In this document: positions 1 through 5,650 of the stretch, in pieces
Numbering within the stretch: position 1 is the stretch's first letter
How the letters are laid out: each line of letters starts with the position of its first letter
Assembly (NCBI GenBank): GCA_027858455.1
Contig: JAQICQ010000216.1
Span: 1 to 5,800, forward strand
Origin: Elusimicrobiota bacterium
Lineage (GTDB): Bacteria > CG03 > SLGR01 > JAGXOG01
Length of the DNA: 5,800 nt
Direction of reading: 5' to 3'
Program-made: the position numbers and the translations under genes
The notes under the pieces: generated by a model
Seen by the model: only the letters and a program-made list of their open reading frames with translations
Told to the model about the DNA's origin: nothing
Database searches by the model: none

Positions 1-392
1 ATTTTTATCCATTCGCTGCGGCTGCGCGGACCGTCAAAATCGCAGAAAAAGACCGACTGCCAGGTTCCCAGCTGCAGACTGCCGCCGGAAACTATAATAT
101 CAGTTGATGCCCCCATCAACGAGGATTTTATATGGGCAGCAGAATTGCCCTCGCCGTGACGGTAGCCGGAATGGTTCCACGGCACTTTCTCGTTTAAAAT
201 CATAGTTATATCTTTTATGACCGCAGGGTCGGCGTTCTCATTTATAGTTACCGCCGCGGTGGTATGGGGCACAAATACTTTACAGATACCTTCGGTGACG
301 CCTGCAGAGTTTAATACTAACTTAACTTTAGCAGTAATATCTATTATATCTGTCCTGCTTGATGTCGAAATTTTAATTTTTTCAAAAGTCAT
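1..392 (-). CDS. yjbQ: YjbQ/UPF0047 family protein (secondary thiamine-phosphate synthase-type), 3' end cut by window edge
   Basis: The reading frame is open from the ATG at 392-390 to the window edge, giving 130 codons with no stop. The family is usually about 130-140 residues, so only a few C-terminal residues are missing. The translation carries the family signature in order: VPHTTAAVTINENADP (about residues 41-56), HGEGNSAAHIKSSLMG (79-94) and LQLGTWQSVFFCDFDGPR (106-123). His43, His79 and His87 are the conserved histidines of the likely ligand or metal pocket. It should be a small soluble cytoplasmic protein. Family knowledge: E. coli YjbQ shows weak thiamine-phosphate synthase activity, but the physiological role is uncertain, so the enzymatic name should be treated cautiously. 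The start is fixed by an in-frame TAA four codons position upstream (TAA GAT ATA ATG) and an AAGGAG at 405-410. It follows murI by 46 bases and is probably co-transcribed with it. Confidence 0.9.
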   Translation of the reverse strand, partial: MTFEKIKISTSSRTDIIDITAKVKLVLNSAGVTEGICKVFVPHTTAAVTINENADPAVIKDITMILNEKVPWNHSGYRHGEGNSAAHIKSSLMGASTDIIVSGGSLQLGTWQSVFFCDFDGPRSRSEWIK

Positions 393-404
393 TATATCTT
401 AATT

Positions 405-410
405 CTCCTT
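405..410 (-). promoter_or_regulatory. Shine-Dalgarno site of the yjbQ homologue
   Basis: Minus-strand AAGGAG lies 12 bases before the ATG at 392-390. The distance is longer than the usual 5-9 bases, but no other start exists between the site and that ATG because a TAA is in frame. Confidence 0.6.
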
Positions 411-438
411 TAATCCCCTTAAAGTCTATTTTATTATT

Positions 439-1248
439 TTAACTGTTTAAATCTTTTTTTTTAATTTTACCGTCAGTGCCGTTCATAAATATTGTGCTTT
501 GTTCTTTAAATAATTCCGGAGAGTCGCTTACATAAAATTTGTATGAGGCTGAACCTTTTTTCGCGGCGCCAAGATTAAGGTTTTCTGTTTCTCTCCTGAC
601 CTGGGCGGCTATCTCCACCGCAGAATTAATTACCCTGACTTTTTTCCCGACTACCTCGGATATGATATCTATTAAAAGAGGGTAATGGGTGCAGCCTAGT
701 ATAAGTAAATCTATTTTATCTTTAAAAATATCCAGATACCTGTGAGCGACAGCCCGGGTAATATCGTTATCAAGCCACCCTTCTTCAACCAGAGGCACAA
801 ACAGAGGACAAGCCTTTGATAAAAGCCTTAGCTTGCTGCCGGAAGCGTTATTTAATTTTTTCTCATACGAACCGCTCTTTATGGTTCCGTAGGTACCTAT
901 AATACCGCATGATTCCGGCTCGTATTTTAAAGCCGCCCTGACTCCTGCGTCAACTACCCCCAAGACCGGGATATCCGAAGATTTTTGCAGCTTCTCTATT
1001 GCATATACAGAAGCAGTATTGCAAGCCACCAGCATTAATTTTACCTTTTTTTCTTTAAAAAAATCCCTGATGCGTAAAGAAAATTCAGTTACCGATTCCG
1101 GAGATTTATTCCCGTAGGGAAGATGAGCTGTATCACCGAAATATATTATATCCTCATTCGGAAGAGATTTTTTTACTTCGTTAAATACAGTTAGCCCCCC
1201 CATGCCCGAATCAAATATTCCTATCGGTCTGCTGTCGCCGGATTTCAT
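439..1248 (-). CDS. murI: Glutamate racemase MurI
   Basis: Cytoplasmic, cofactor-independent racemase converting L-glutamate to D-glutamate for the peptidoglycan stem peptide. From the ATG at 1248 the protein has 269 residues, normal for the family. The signatures are all present and in order: IGIFDSGMGGLTV near the N-terminus (Asp13, Ser14), FGDTAHLPYG (37-46), VACNTAS with catalytic Cys76, GVVDAGVRAAL (97-107), IGTYGTIKSGSYEKKL (117-132) and LGCTHYPLL with the second catalytic Cys186 followed by His188. Both catalytic cysteines are intact, so it should be active. Start choice: a GTG at 1263-1261 extends the frame by five codons, but the GGAGG at 1263-1267 touches that GTG and cannot serve it. 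The ATG at 1248-1246 instead forms an ATGA overlap with the amidase stop, pointing to translational coupling. The C-terminal tail is Lys-rich (KIKKKDLNS) and looks like a lineage-specific extension. Confidence 0.97.
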   Translation of the reverse strand: MKSGDSRPIGIFDSGMGGLTVFNEVKKSLPNEDIIYFGDTAHLPYGNKSPESVTEFSLRIRDFFKEKKVKLMLVACNTASVYAIEKLQKSSDIPVLGVVDAGVRAALKYEPESCGIIGTYGTIKSGSYEKKLNNASGSKLRLLSKACPLFVPLVEEGWLDNDITRAVAHRYLDIFKDKIDLLILGCTHYPLLIDIISEVVGKKVRVINSAVEIAAQVRRETENLNLGAAKKGSASYKFYVSDSPELFKEQSTIFMNGTDGKIKKKDLNS

Positions 1249-2795
1249 CTTCTCTTTATCCACCTCCGGTAAGATTTAAGCGCCGTGCTTATTGACCGGG
1301 CCATCTTGTCCTGAAAATTCTTGTCATTTAAAAGTTTCTCTTCCCTTTTGTTGGAAATAAAAGCAGTTTCTACAAGGACAGCCGGCATACGGGCGCCTTT
1401 CATTACATAAAATCCGGCCTGTTTAACCCCCCTCTTGACAAGACCGGTAGAAGCAACCGCTTCGTCATTTATAAAAGAACAGAGCTCGCTTGATTCGTTG
1501 AGAAACTGGTTCATGGTAAGAGACCATAATATGGAGTTTACTTTGCTTAAATCCTTTGTCCCCTGCTCCATCGCCACGACAGAATTTTCCATATTGGCAA
1601 CGGCCTGAGCTTCCTGGTCGGAAGCCGAATCCGAAAGAAAATAAATTTCAAACCCCTCAGATTCGGGGTTAAAAGAAGCATTTGCGTGTATTGAAATAAA
1701 TATATCAGCCTCTTTATCGTTGGCCATTTTAATCCTGCCGGCAAGAGGGACAAAGTAATCGTCTGTCCTGGTAAGCAAAACCCTGACCTTTAAATCTTTT
1801 TTTATATAGGCGGCGGTCTTTTTGGCAATGGCAAGCACCACGTCTTTCTCCTTCGTTCCCCGGGGGCCGATAGCTCCCGGATCTTTCCCGCCGTGACCGG
1901 GATCTATAACTACGAGTTTAATATCATCTATATCAACTTTATCTCGTTTAGCCGGGCCGGCCGGGTGAGGAGGAAGTTTATCCATTTTACGGGTAACTTC
2001 TCTTTTCTTTTTTTCAGCATCTTTATTTTTTATATCTACTACTATGCGCGAGGGGCTGGGGAATTTTTTAATATCGTATTCGCCGGCATTTTCTGCCAGT
2101 TTAATTATAAATTCAGCGAATTCTTCATTCTCATTAATTATAACTTTATTTATCACCCCGTCTTCAACTATCATCTCTTTTATCGGCACGCTTAGTTTAG
2201 CGCCGTCTATCTTAATAAAAATACCGCCTGCGGAAGCTTTTGGAATGTATTCTAATTTTTGAGTCATTTCAATTACAAAACGGGTATAATCGTTGTAGGT
2301 ATAATAACGGCTGTCCGCTATATTGCCCTCATAAGAAATCCAAAGTTTTCTCTCTTTAAAGCTCCACTGTATCTGAGCTCCGGTTACGCTTTCAAAAGCT
2401 CTCGTTATCACCGCTTCCAGAGGCAGATAAACCTTTCCGTTAAGAATTTTCGGCGTCTTCATCATCTTCCTGTCAATGCCTTCCATAGCTACTATATCAC
2501 TGCCTATCTTTAATTTAACCCCAGGCGTTTCAAATTGTTCTGAACCTTCTTTAACTGGCCATTTAAGGAATACTTCTTTTGTGAATTTTCTGTATTCTAT
2601 ATCGGCATTAAAAATATCGGCGACATCCCTGCCTTTTAAATACCCCATTTTTTTTATAAGGGCAAGCTCTATGGTTTTCAAGGAAGTTCCGTCTTTTACT
2701 ATATCTATATCAATAGATGTCGTTCCAAAAGATGACGCTACAGAAATAAATATCACAGTAAACAAAAGAGGGATTGTTTTAAAAGAAAACCTCAT
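1245..2795 (-). CDS. Secreted N-acetylmuramoyl-L-alanine amidase with CuAO-N-like, AMIN and Amidase_3 domains
   Basis: Zinc amidase that cleaves the bond between N-acetylmuramic acid and L-alanine in peptidoglycan, acting outside the cytoplasmic membrane. The 516 residues begin with a signal peptide (basic start, hydrophobic stretch about 8-20, likely cleavage near residues 20-25). Next comes a copper-amine-oxidase-N-like substrate-binding module (about 35-156), including the ILNGKVYLPLEAVI motif typical of that fold. An AMIN-like beta domain follows (about 168-257), then a basic/proline linker (about 258-290), then Amidase_3 (about 293-510). The catalytic zinc ligands are all visible: His301 in VVIDPGHGGKDPGA, Glu316 in GTKEKD, His370 in FISIHANA, with the catalytic Glu476 in VLVETAFISN. 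The architecture resembles AmiB/AmiC with an extra N-terminal domain. The ATG at 2795 lies 5 bases after the stop of the TPR gene and lacks a clear Shine-Dalgarno, so its translation probably depends on coupling. Its last codons overlap the murI start. Confidence 0.95.
   Translation of the reverse strand: MRFSFKTIPLLFTVIFISVASSFGTTSIDIDIVKDGTSLKTIELALIKKMGYLKGRDVADIFNADIEYRKFTKEVFLKWPVKEGSEQFETPGVKLKIGSDIVAMEGIDRKMMKTPKILNGKVYLPLEAVITRAFESVTGAQIQWSFKERKLWISYEGNIADSRYYTYNDYTRFVIEMTQKLEYIPKASAGGIFIKIDGAKLSVPIKEMIVEDGVINKVIINENEEFAEFIIKLAENAGEYDIKKFPSPSRIVVDIKNKDAEKKKREVTRKMDKLPPHPAGPAKRDKVDIDDIKLVVIDPGHGGKDPGAIGPRGTKEKDVVLAIAKKTAAYIKKDLKVRVLLTRTDDYFVPLAGRIKMANDKEADIFISIHANASFNPESEGFEIYFLSDSASDQEAQAVANMENSVVAMEQGTKDLSKVNSILWSLTMNQFLNESSELCSFINDEAVASTGLVKRGVKQAGFYVMKGARMPAVLVETAFISNKREEKLLNDKNFQDKMARSISTALKSYRRWIKRR
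1263..1267 (-). promoter_or_regulatory. Shine-Dalgarno site of murI, inside the 3' end of the amidase gene
   Basis: Minus-strand GGAGG is located 14 bases before the ATG at 1248-1246 and directly abuts the alternative GTG at 1263-1261. This favours the ATG as the murI start, with help from coupling to the amidase stop. Confidence 0.5.
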
Positions 2796-2800
2796 AATCT

Positions 2801-3619
2801 TTATCGGTTTTTTGCGTCTTTTAGTTTATCGGCTCTTTTTTCGGCTTGCTCTGCTTTACGGGAAAAGCCAAGACGATCGTAGGCCTGAGAAAGCAAGATA
2901 AGATGTTCGTAAGTAGGTTCTTCCCGGACAATTAGCTGATTAAAGATAAGATTATTTTTAACAAAATCCTTCAAAGGACGGGATATTTCAGCAGTAATTT
3001 CATAAGCTTCCCTGACCTTGCCGTGCTTCCACATTATCTCAATCTTTTTTAGGAGAAGATAGTCCTTTCTTTTCCCTGACAGTGTCTCTGATAAGGTTTT
3101 ATCTATAGAAATCATAGCTTTTTCGGGAGAATAAATTCTTATGGCAATATCCGTTAACCTGTCAGATGCTTTTTTCGCCCAATTTGTTGAAGGAAACTTA
3201 TTTATTATATGCTGATAATATTTTAAAGCTTTTTCTTCGTCTCCTTTAAGCATAAAAGTTATATCGGCAAGTTTGTAAATATAGCGCGCAGATTCTTTCC
3301 TGTCGTAAAACAGCTTTATGAATTTCTCAAGATATTCTGTCTGGGGCCCGCGCCGGCGGTATTTGTCATATATTTCAACTGTTTTTTCAAGCGCTCCGAA
3401 AGTATATCTGCTTTTATAATAATCATCAACTATTTTTTTATATCCTTTGAGGGCTTTTGAGTATTTCTTATTCCCATATTGAATCTCGGCCTCTTTAAAG
3501 ACCGGCCCGGCAAGCCGATTGTGTTTTTTAACCCTGTAAGGTTCAGCTATAAATATAACCATAACCGCTACGGAAAACACTATTATTATACTTATCAGAA
3601 TTAAAATTAGTTTTTTCAT
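2801..3619 (-). CDS. Membrane-anchored TPR-repeat protein (272 aa), BamD/YfiO-like solenoid
   Basis: I recognise the fold class but not a named gene. Residues 4-24 form a single strongly hydrophobic segment after MKK, with no lipobox cysteine, so it is a membrane anchor or uncleaved signal. The remainder is alpha-helical with TPR-type repeats: about 41-69 (AEIQYGNKKYSKALKGYKKI), 110-143 (YKLADITFMLKGDEEKALKYYQHI, ending in KFPS), 186-215, and a final one about 235-262 (LILLSQAYDRLGFSRKAEQA). The consensus Gly/Ala/Tyr spacing and the closing KFPS turn match the BamD/YbgF/outer-membrane assembly TPR style. TPRs bind other proteins, so a scaffold role outside the cytoplasm for the pilus or amidase is inferred. 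The ATG at 3619 is served by a GGAGG 13 bases upstream. It runs into the amidase gene with a 5-base gap. The C-terminal tail is highly charged (ADKLKDAKNR). Confidence 0.85.
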   Translation of the reverse strand: MKKLILILISIIIVFSVAVMVIFIAEPYRVKKHNRLAGPVFKEAEIQYGNKKYSKALKGYKKIVDDYYKSRYTFGALEKTVEIYDKYRRRGPQTEYLEKFIKLFYDRKESARYIYKLADITFMLKGDEEKALKYYQHIINKFPSTNWAKKASDRLTDIAIRIYSPEKAMISIDKTLSETLSGKRKDYLLLKKIEIMWKHGKVREAYEITAEISRPLKDFVKNNLIFNQLIVREEPTYEHLILLSQAYDRLGFSRKAEQAEKRADKLKDAKNR

Positions 3620-3622
3620 CTT

Positions 3623-3745
3623 TTATTTTTTGCCTCCGTTACCCGCTGATAAAGGTTCCGCTCCAATGATAATTGCATGTTTTTTAAATACCGGAGCGGA
3701 TTTATTTTTAATTCGCTCTATTTCATTTTTAGTTTTTGTATTCAA
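3623..3745 (-). CDS. Small hypothetical protein (40 codons, TTG start) between two TPR genes
   Basis: This short frame fills nearly the whole interval between the two TPR genes. It opens with TTG at 3745-3743; a TGA lies in frame four codons earlier, and no in-frame ATG or GTG exists, so TTG is the only standard start. An AAGGA at 3758-3762 precedes it by 12 bases, like other sites in this window. It ends with TAA three bases before the ATG of the next gene. The product would be basic and soluble: NTKTKNEIERIKNKSAPVF at the N-terminus, a hydrophobic patch HAIIIGAEPL around 23-32, and a Gly/Lys-rich tail NGGKK. I do not recognise it. The segment IERIKNKSAPVFKKH faintly recalls the first helix of minimal nucleotidyltransferases, but their GS and DxD motifs are absent, so at most it would be a remnant. 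An 8-base inverted repeat (TCCGCTCC at 3657-3664, GGAGCGGA at 3693-3700) lies within it. It could be a leader peptide or a chance ORF. Confidence 0.4.
   Translation of the reverse strand: MNTKTKNEIERIKNKSAPVFKKHAIIIGAEPLSAGNGGKK
3633..3637 (-). promoter_or_regulatory. Shine-Dalgarno site of the 272-residue TPR gene
   Basis: Minus-strand GGAGG is separated from the ATG at 3619-3617 by 13 mostly A bases. It lies inside the last codons of the small upstream ORF (Gly-Gly codons), a layout that suggests coupled translation. Confidence 0.55.
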
Positions 3746-3749
3746 TATA

Positions 3750-4214
3750 CTATCTCATCCTTCTTAAATAGTTCTTTACCTCACCCGAACTTTTGCCTCC
3801 GGGATAATTATTGCGGTATTTTTCAAACTCTTCTAAAGCTTTCTCTTTATCTCCTACGGCGTTCTTATAGACCATCCCTATCATAAACTGGGCGTCGGCT
3901 GCTTTTTCATGGCCGGGAAATTCCTCAATAAGTTTTCTGTATTCAGAAATTGCCTGCCGGTAAGCGGTCAGCGCCACATAATTAGAAGCTAAAAGAAACC
4001 TGGAGTAAGGCGCTCTTTCGGAGGTGCCGTCAAGTTTAAGGGCTTTTATAAAAGCCATGTTGGCCTCAAGATAATTTTTTTCGCGGGAAAGTTTTTCTCC
4101 GAGAATATAATTTTTTTCAGCAACTGCCTGGCGCCGGACAGAATAAACCGCAAAGCCCGCAGCGGCTATTATTATTAAAATAAGAACGCTTTTTTTGTTT
4201 TTAAACATTGCCAT
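3750..4214 (-). CDS. Membrane-anchored TPR-repeat protein (154 aa)
   Basis: No named gene is recognised. After MAMFKNKK there is one hydrophobic segment (about residues 9-25), giving an inner-membrane anchor with the rest probably facing the periplasm; there is no lipobox cysteine. Three TPR-like repeats follow: about 34-62 (YILGEKLSREKNYLEANMAF), 70-100 (FLLASNYVALTAYRQAISEY, ending IEEFPGH) and 107-138 (DAQFMIGMVYKNAVGDKEKA, ending NNYPGG). The FPGH and YPGG repeat ends and the tyrosine/alanine pattern are typical of YfiO/YbgF-type TPR. Size and layout parallel the larger TPR protein downstream, so the two may be partners or diverged copies. Starts at 4214 and 4208 (MAM) are both possible; neither has a clear Shine-Dalgarno. 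It lies 21 bases after the short pilin-like gene. By analogy with pilus-assembly TPR lipoproteins such as PilF it may help filament assembly, which is inference from position only. Confidence 0.82.
   Translation of the reverse strand: MAMFKNKKSVLILIIIAAAGFAVYSVRRQAVAEKNYILGEKLSREKNYLEANMAFIKALKLDGTSERAPYSRFLLASNYVALTAYRQAISEYRKLIEEFPGHEKAADAQFMIGMVYKNAVGDKEKALEEFEKYRNNYPGGKSSGEVKNYLRRMR
3758..3762 (-). promoter_or_regulatory. Possible Shine-Dalgarno site of the 40-codon TTG ORF
   Basis: Minus-strand AAGGA is placed 12 bases before the TTG at 3745-3743 and sits within the last codons of the 154-residue TPR gene. It is one of the main supports for the small ORF being translated. Confidence 0.35.
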
Positions 4215-4235
4215 CAGTTAAGATCAAAAAAAGAT

Positions 4236-4544
4236 TTATTGCGAACCCAAATATTCTATTTCAACATCAACGGGAACTCCATCCATTGTAACCGTAAAAG
4301 TCGCAGGATCAATTCCCGCAGTCCATTGACCGGGAACATCTCCGTCTTTTATTGCCCTTATCGCACGCTGCACTCCCGCTTCACCGAGAGCAATCTCTTT
4401 AGAATGCAGTTCTTTCTGCGTAGAATGCCTGGACTCGGCGGCAAACCAGTAGATAAAAGCAACTCCTATACCGCCGACAAGCATTACTATAATAAGCGTC
4501 AAAAGCAAAGCGCTGCCTTTATTGTTTTTGGTTTTAAATCTCAT
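4236..4544 (-). CDS. Short PilX/GspK-like minor pilin (102 aa)
   Basis: The N-terminus has the prepilin layout: a basic leader MRFKTKNNKG, then a hydrophobic helix SALLLTLIIVMLVGGIGVAF (11-30), then an amphipathic stretch AAESRHSTQKELHSKEIALG and GEAGVQRAIRAI (54-65). The KGSALLLTLII start and the EAG motif after the helix match the PilX_N/GspK N-terminal domain. A leader peptidase would cut after Gly10, leaving Ser1-Ala2-Leu3-Leu4-Leu5 of the mature form; the Glu at position 5 of most pilins is missing, as in GspK and some PilX proteins. The globular part is only about 35 residues (from QWTAGIDP), far smaller than usual PilX or GspK, yet the frame ends cleanly at TAA with no sign of a frameshift. 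It has a GGAG five bases before its ATG, overlapping the end of the preceding prepilin gene, which it follows by two bases. It probably sits in the minor-pilin tip complex with its two upstream neighbours. Confidence 0.8.
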   Translation of the reverse strand: MRFKTKNNKGSALLLTLIIVMLVGGIGVAFIYWFAAESRHSTQKELHSKEIALGEAGVQRAIRAIKDGDVPGQWTAGIDPATFTVTMDGVPVDVEIEYLGSQ

Positions 4545-4546
4545 AA

Positions 4547-5650
4547 TTACTCCGTCAGGGGATATACCTGCGTTCTTACTTCAAATTCCTGCTGGGTTCC
4601 GCCGGTCGGTGTGCCTGTGAATTTTAAACTTATCTGAAGGGGTGATTCTTTTGACGGCCCTCCCATAGTAAAAGCCATGTAAGAAACATTTTCGGCAAGC
4701 GTATTAAACCCGAGGACTCTCCAGTTCCCACTATAGACCCCTGTATCATAATTTGATACCGACCAATTCGTTGTAAGTTCTTTTCTTACTATTCTGTTTA
4801 TAATATCGCCGGCGGAGGTTGTCCTTTCCTCTACCACAAGGGCGTGGAGAGGACCTTCTGTCTCTCCTCCGGCGCCGGTTTGAGTGGTATAATAATAAGT
4901 AGAACATTCAGGGACTATGCTTCCCGCATTATCAACCATAACCCAGCTTAAAGGAGTAAGCGAAATATCATCAATGTATATTGTGTTAGTGTTAGTTTCA
5001 GAATAATATTCAACAAATATAGTGTAAGAATCTTGAGTTAAAGTACCGGTTGCCCAAAAGGGTCCCCATTCGCCCTCAGAAGCAGGAATCGTAGCGCTGA
5101 CATTTAAATCACTGTTTCCACCTGAATCTTTTACACTAAATTCAGTAACAGTAGATCCTTCTATCCTGAACCATCCCGAAAGGATATAATCCGTACTTGA
5201 GGTGACCCCAAAAGACTCTGATTCAATTTCATAAGGGAAACCATCATCTACATCTGTTATCTCTATGCTATAGTCCCCCGTTCTTACAGTCGCCGTATCG
5301 CTTACCTGTGAAGAGGATATTCGCGAAGCCCCTTCGGATACCCCAGCATCTCCTAACTCTTTCCAGTAGTAGGCATTATCTGTTCCGGACCCCCTCTCAA
5401 ACCCGGAATTCATTACAATACTGCCTAATGTAGTCCTGCGGGCTCCTTTAAAATCTTTTACTATCCAGTATGCCGCCTCGCGGGCGTCCTCCTGAGTAGT
5501 AAGTTTTGTGCGGGCAAGCCACCAGCTGTTTAAAAAAGTTTTAAAAACACTGGTAAGACCGAGCACCACTATACCAAGTATTGCAACCACGATCATTAAC
5601 TCTATAAGAGTAAAACCTTTTTTCTTTATTTTATTATTATTATTTTTCAT
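4547..5650 (-). CDS. PilW/GspJ-like prepilin with an inserted carbohydrate-binding-type jelly-roll domain
   Basis: Minor component of a type IV pilus or type II secretion pseudopilus, 367 residues from the ATG. A basic leader (MKNNNNKIKKKG) precedes a textbook type III signal, GFTLIELMIVVAILGIVV: cleavage after Gly12, N-methylation of Phe13, Glu17 as mature position 5. The long N-terminal helix continues to about residue 70 (QEDAREAAYWIVKDFKGARR). Residues about 79-232 then show the pattern of CBM4/9-type modules: MNSGFERGS at the start, GDYSIEI, YILSGWF and closing IYIDDISL. The pilin body resumes with CSTYYYTT, VVEERTTS, LAENVSYMAFT and ends EVRTQVYPLTE. Typical PilW/GspJ proteins are about 200-350 residues and lack this module. 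Start: GTG at 5653 directly precedes the ATG at 5650; no Shine-Dalgarno is seen, and TGATG overlap with the upstream gene suggests coupling. What the module binds is unknown; glycan or cell-surface binding at a pilus tip is inference. Confidence 0.88.
   Translation of the reverse strand: MKNNNNKIKKKGFTLIELMIVVAILGIVVLGLTSVFKTFLNSWWLARTKLTTQEDAREAAYWIVKDFKGARRTTLGSIVMNSGFERGSGTDNAYYWKELGDAGVSEGASRISSSQVSDTATVRTGDYSIEITDVDDGFPYEIESESFGVTSSTDYILSGWFRIEGSTVTEFSVKDSGGNSDLNVSATIPASEGEWGPFWATGTLTQDSYTIFVEYYSETNTNTIYIDDISLTPLSWVMVDNAGSIVPECSTYYYTTQTGAGGETEGPLHALVVEERTTSAGDIINRIVRKELTTNWSVSNYDTGVYSGNWRVLGFNTLAENVSYMAFTMGGPSKESPLQISLKFTGTPTGGTQQEFEVRTQVYPLTE
4550..4553 (-). promoter_or_regulatory. Shine-Dalgarno site of the PilX/GspK-like gene
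   Basis: Minus-strand GGAG is five bases before the ATG at 4544-4542 and overlaps the last Glu codon and stop of the upstream prepilin gene (GAG TAA). It fixes the start and implies coupled translation. Confidence 0.65.
4955..5416 (-). other. Inserted CBM4/9-like jelly-roll domain within the PilW/GspJ-like prepilin
   Basis: Encodes about residues 79-232 of the prepilin. The order of motifs (N-x-G-F-E opening, G-x-Y-S-I-x-I, Y-x-L-S-G-W-F, ending I-Y-I-D-D-I-S-L) is that of carbohydrate-binding modules of families 4/9 and related discoidin-like jelly rolls. It is rich in Ser, Thr, Asp and aromatic residues and has no cysteine. The assignment rests on pattern only; its ligand cannot be read from sequence. 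Confidence 0.65.

Noticed and set aside
217..402. Plus-strand open frame of 61 codons with hydrophobic content.
   Set aside because: It is antisense to the well-supported yjbQ homologue, whose family motifs cover the same bases.
2476..2901. Plus-strand open frame of 141 codons.
   Set aside because: It lies opposite the amidase and TPR genes, which have complete domain signatures; the plus-strand translation has no recognisable motif and is a shadow.
3657..3700. Perfect 8-base inverted repeat TCCGCTCC/GGAGCGGA with a T-rich tract on the plus-strand side, resembling a terminator.
   Set aside because: The loop is 28 bases, the T-rich side serves the plus strand where no gene exists, and on the minus strand no T tract follows. 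The arms fall inside the 40-codon ORF and may be coincidence of codons.
4215..4235. Run of seven T on the minus strand between the PilX-like and TPR genes, possible terminator.
   Set aside because: No GC-rich stem precedes the run; only a three-base ATC/GAT pairing can be drawn around it.
4239..4637. Plus-strand open frame of 132 codons.
   Set aside because: It is antisense to the two minor-pilin genes, has no motif and no ribosome site in keeping with expression; a shadow.
5631..5647. Short AAT trinucleotide repeat next to the prepilin start, possible phase-variable tract.
   Set aside because: Only four repeat units in frame (Asn-Asn-Asn-Asn); gain or loss would keep the frame, so it would not switch the gene on or off.
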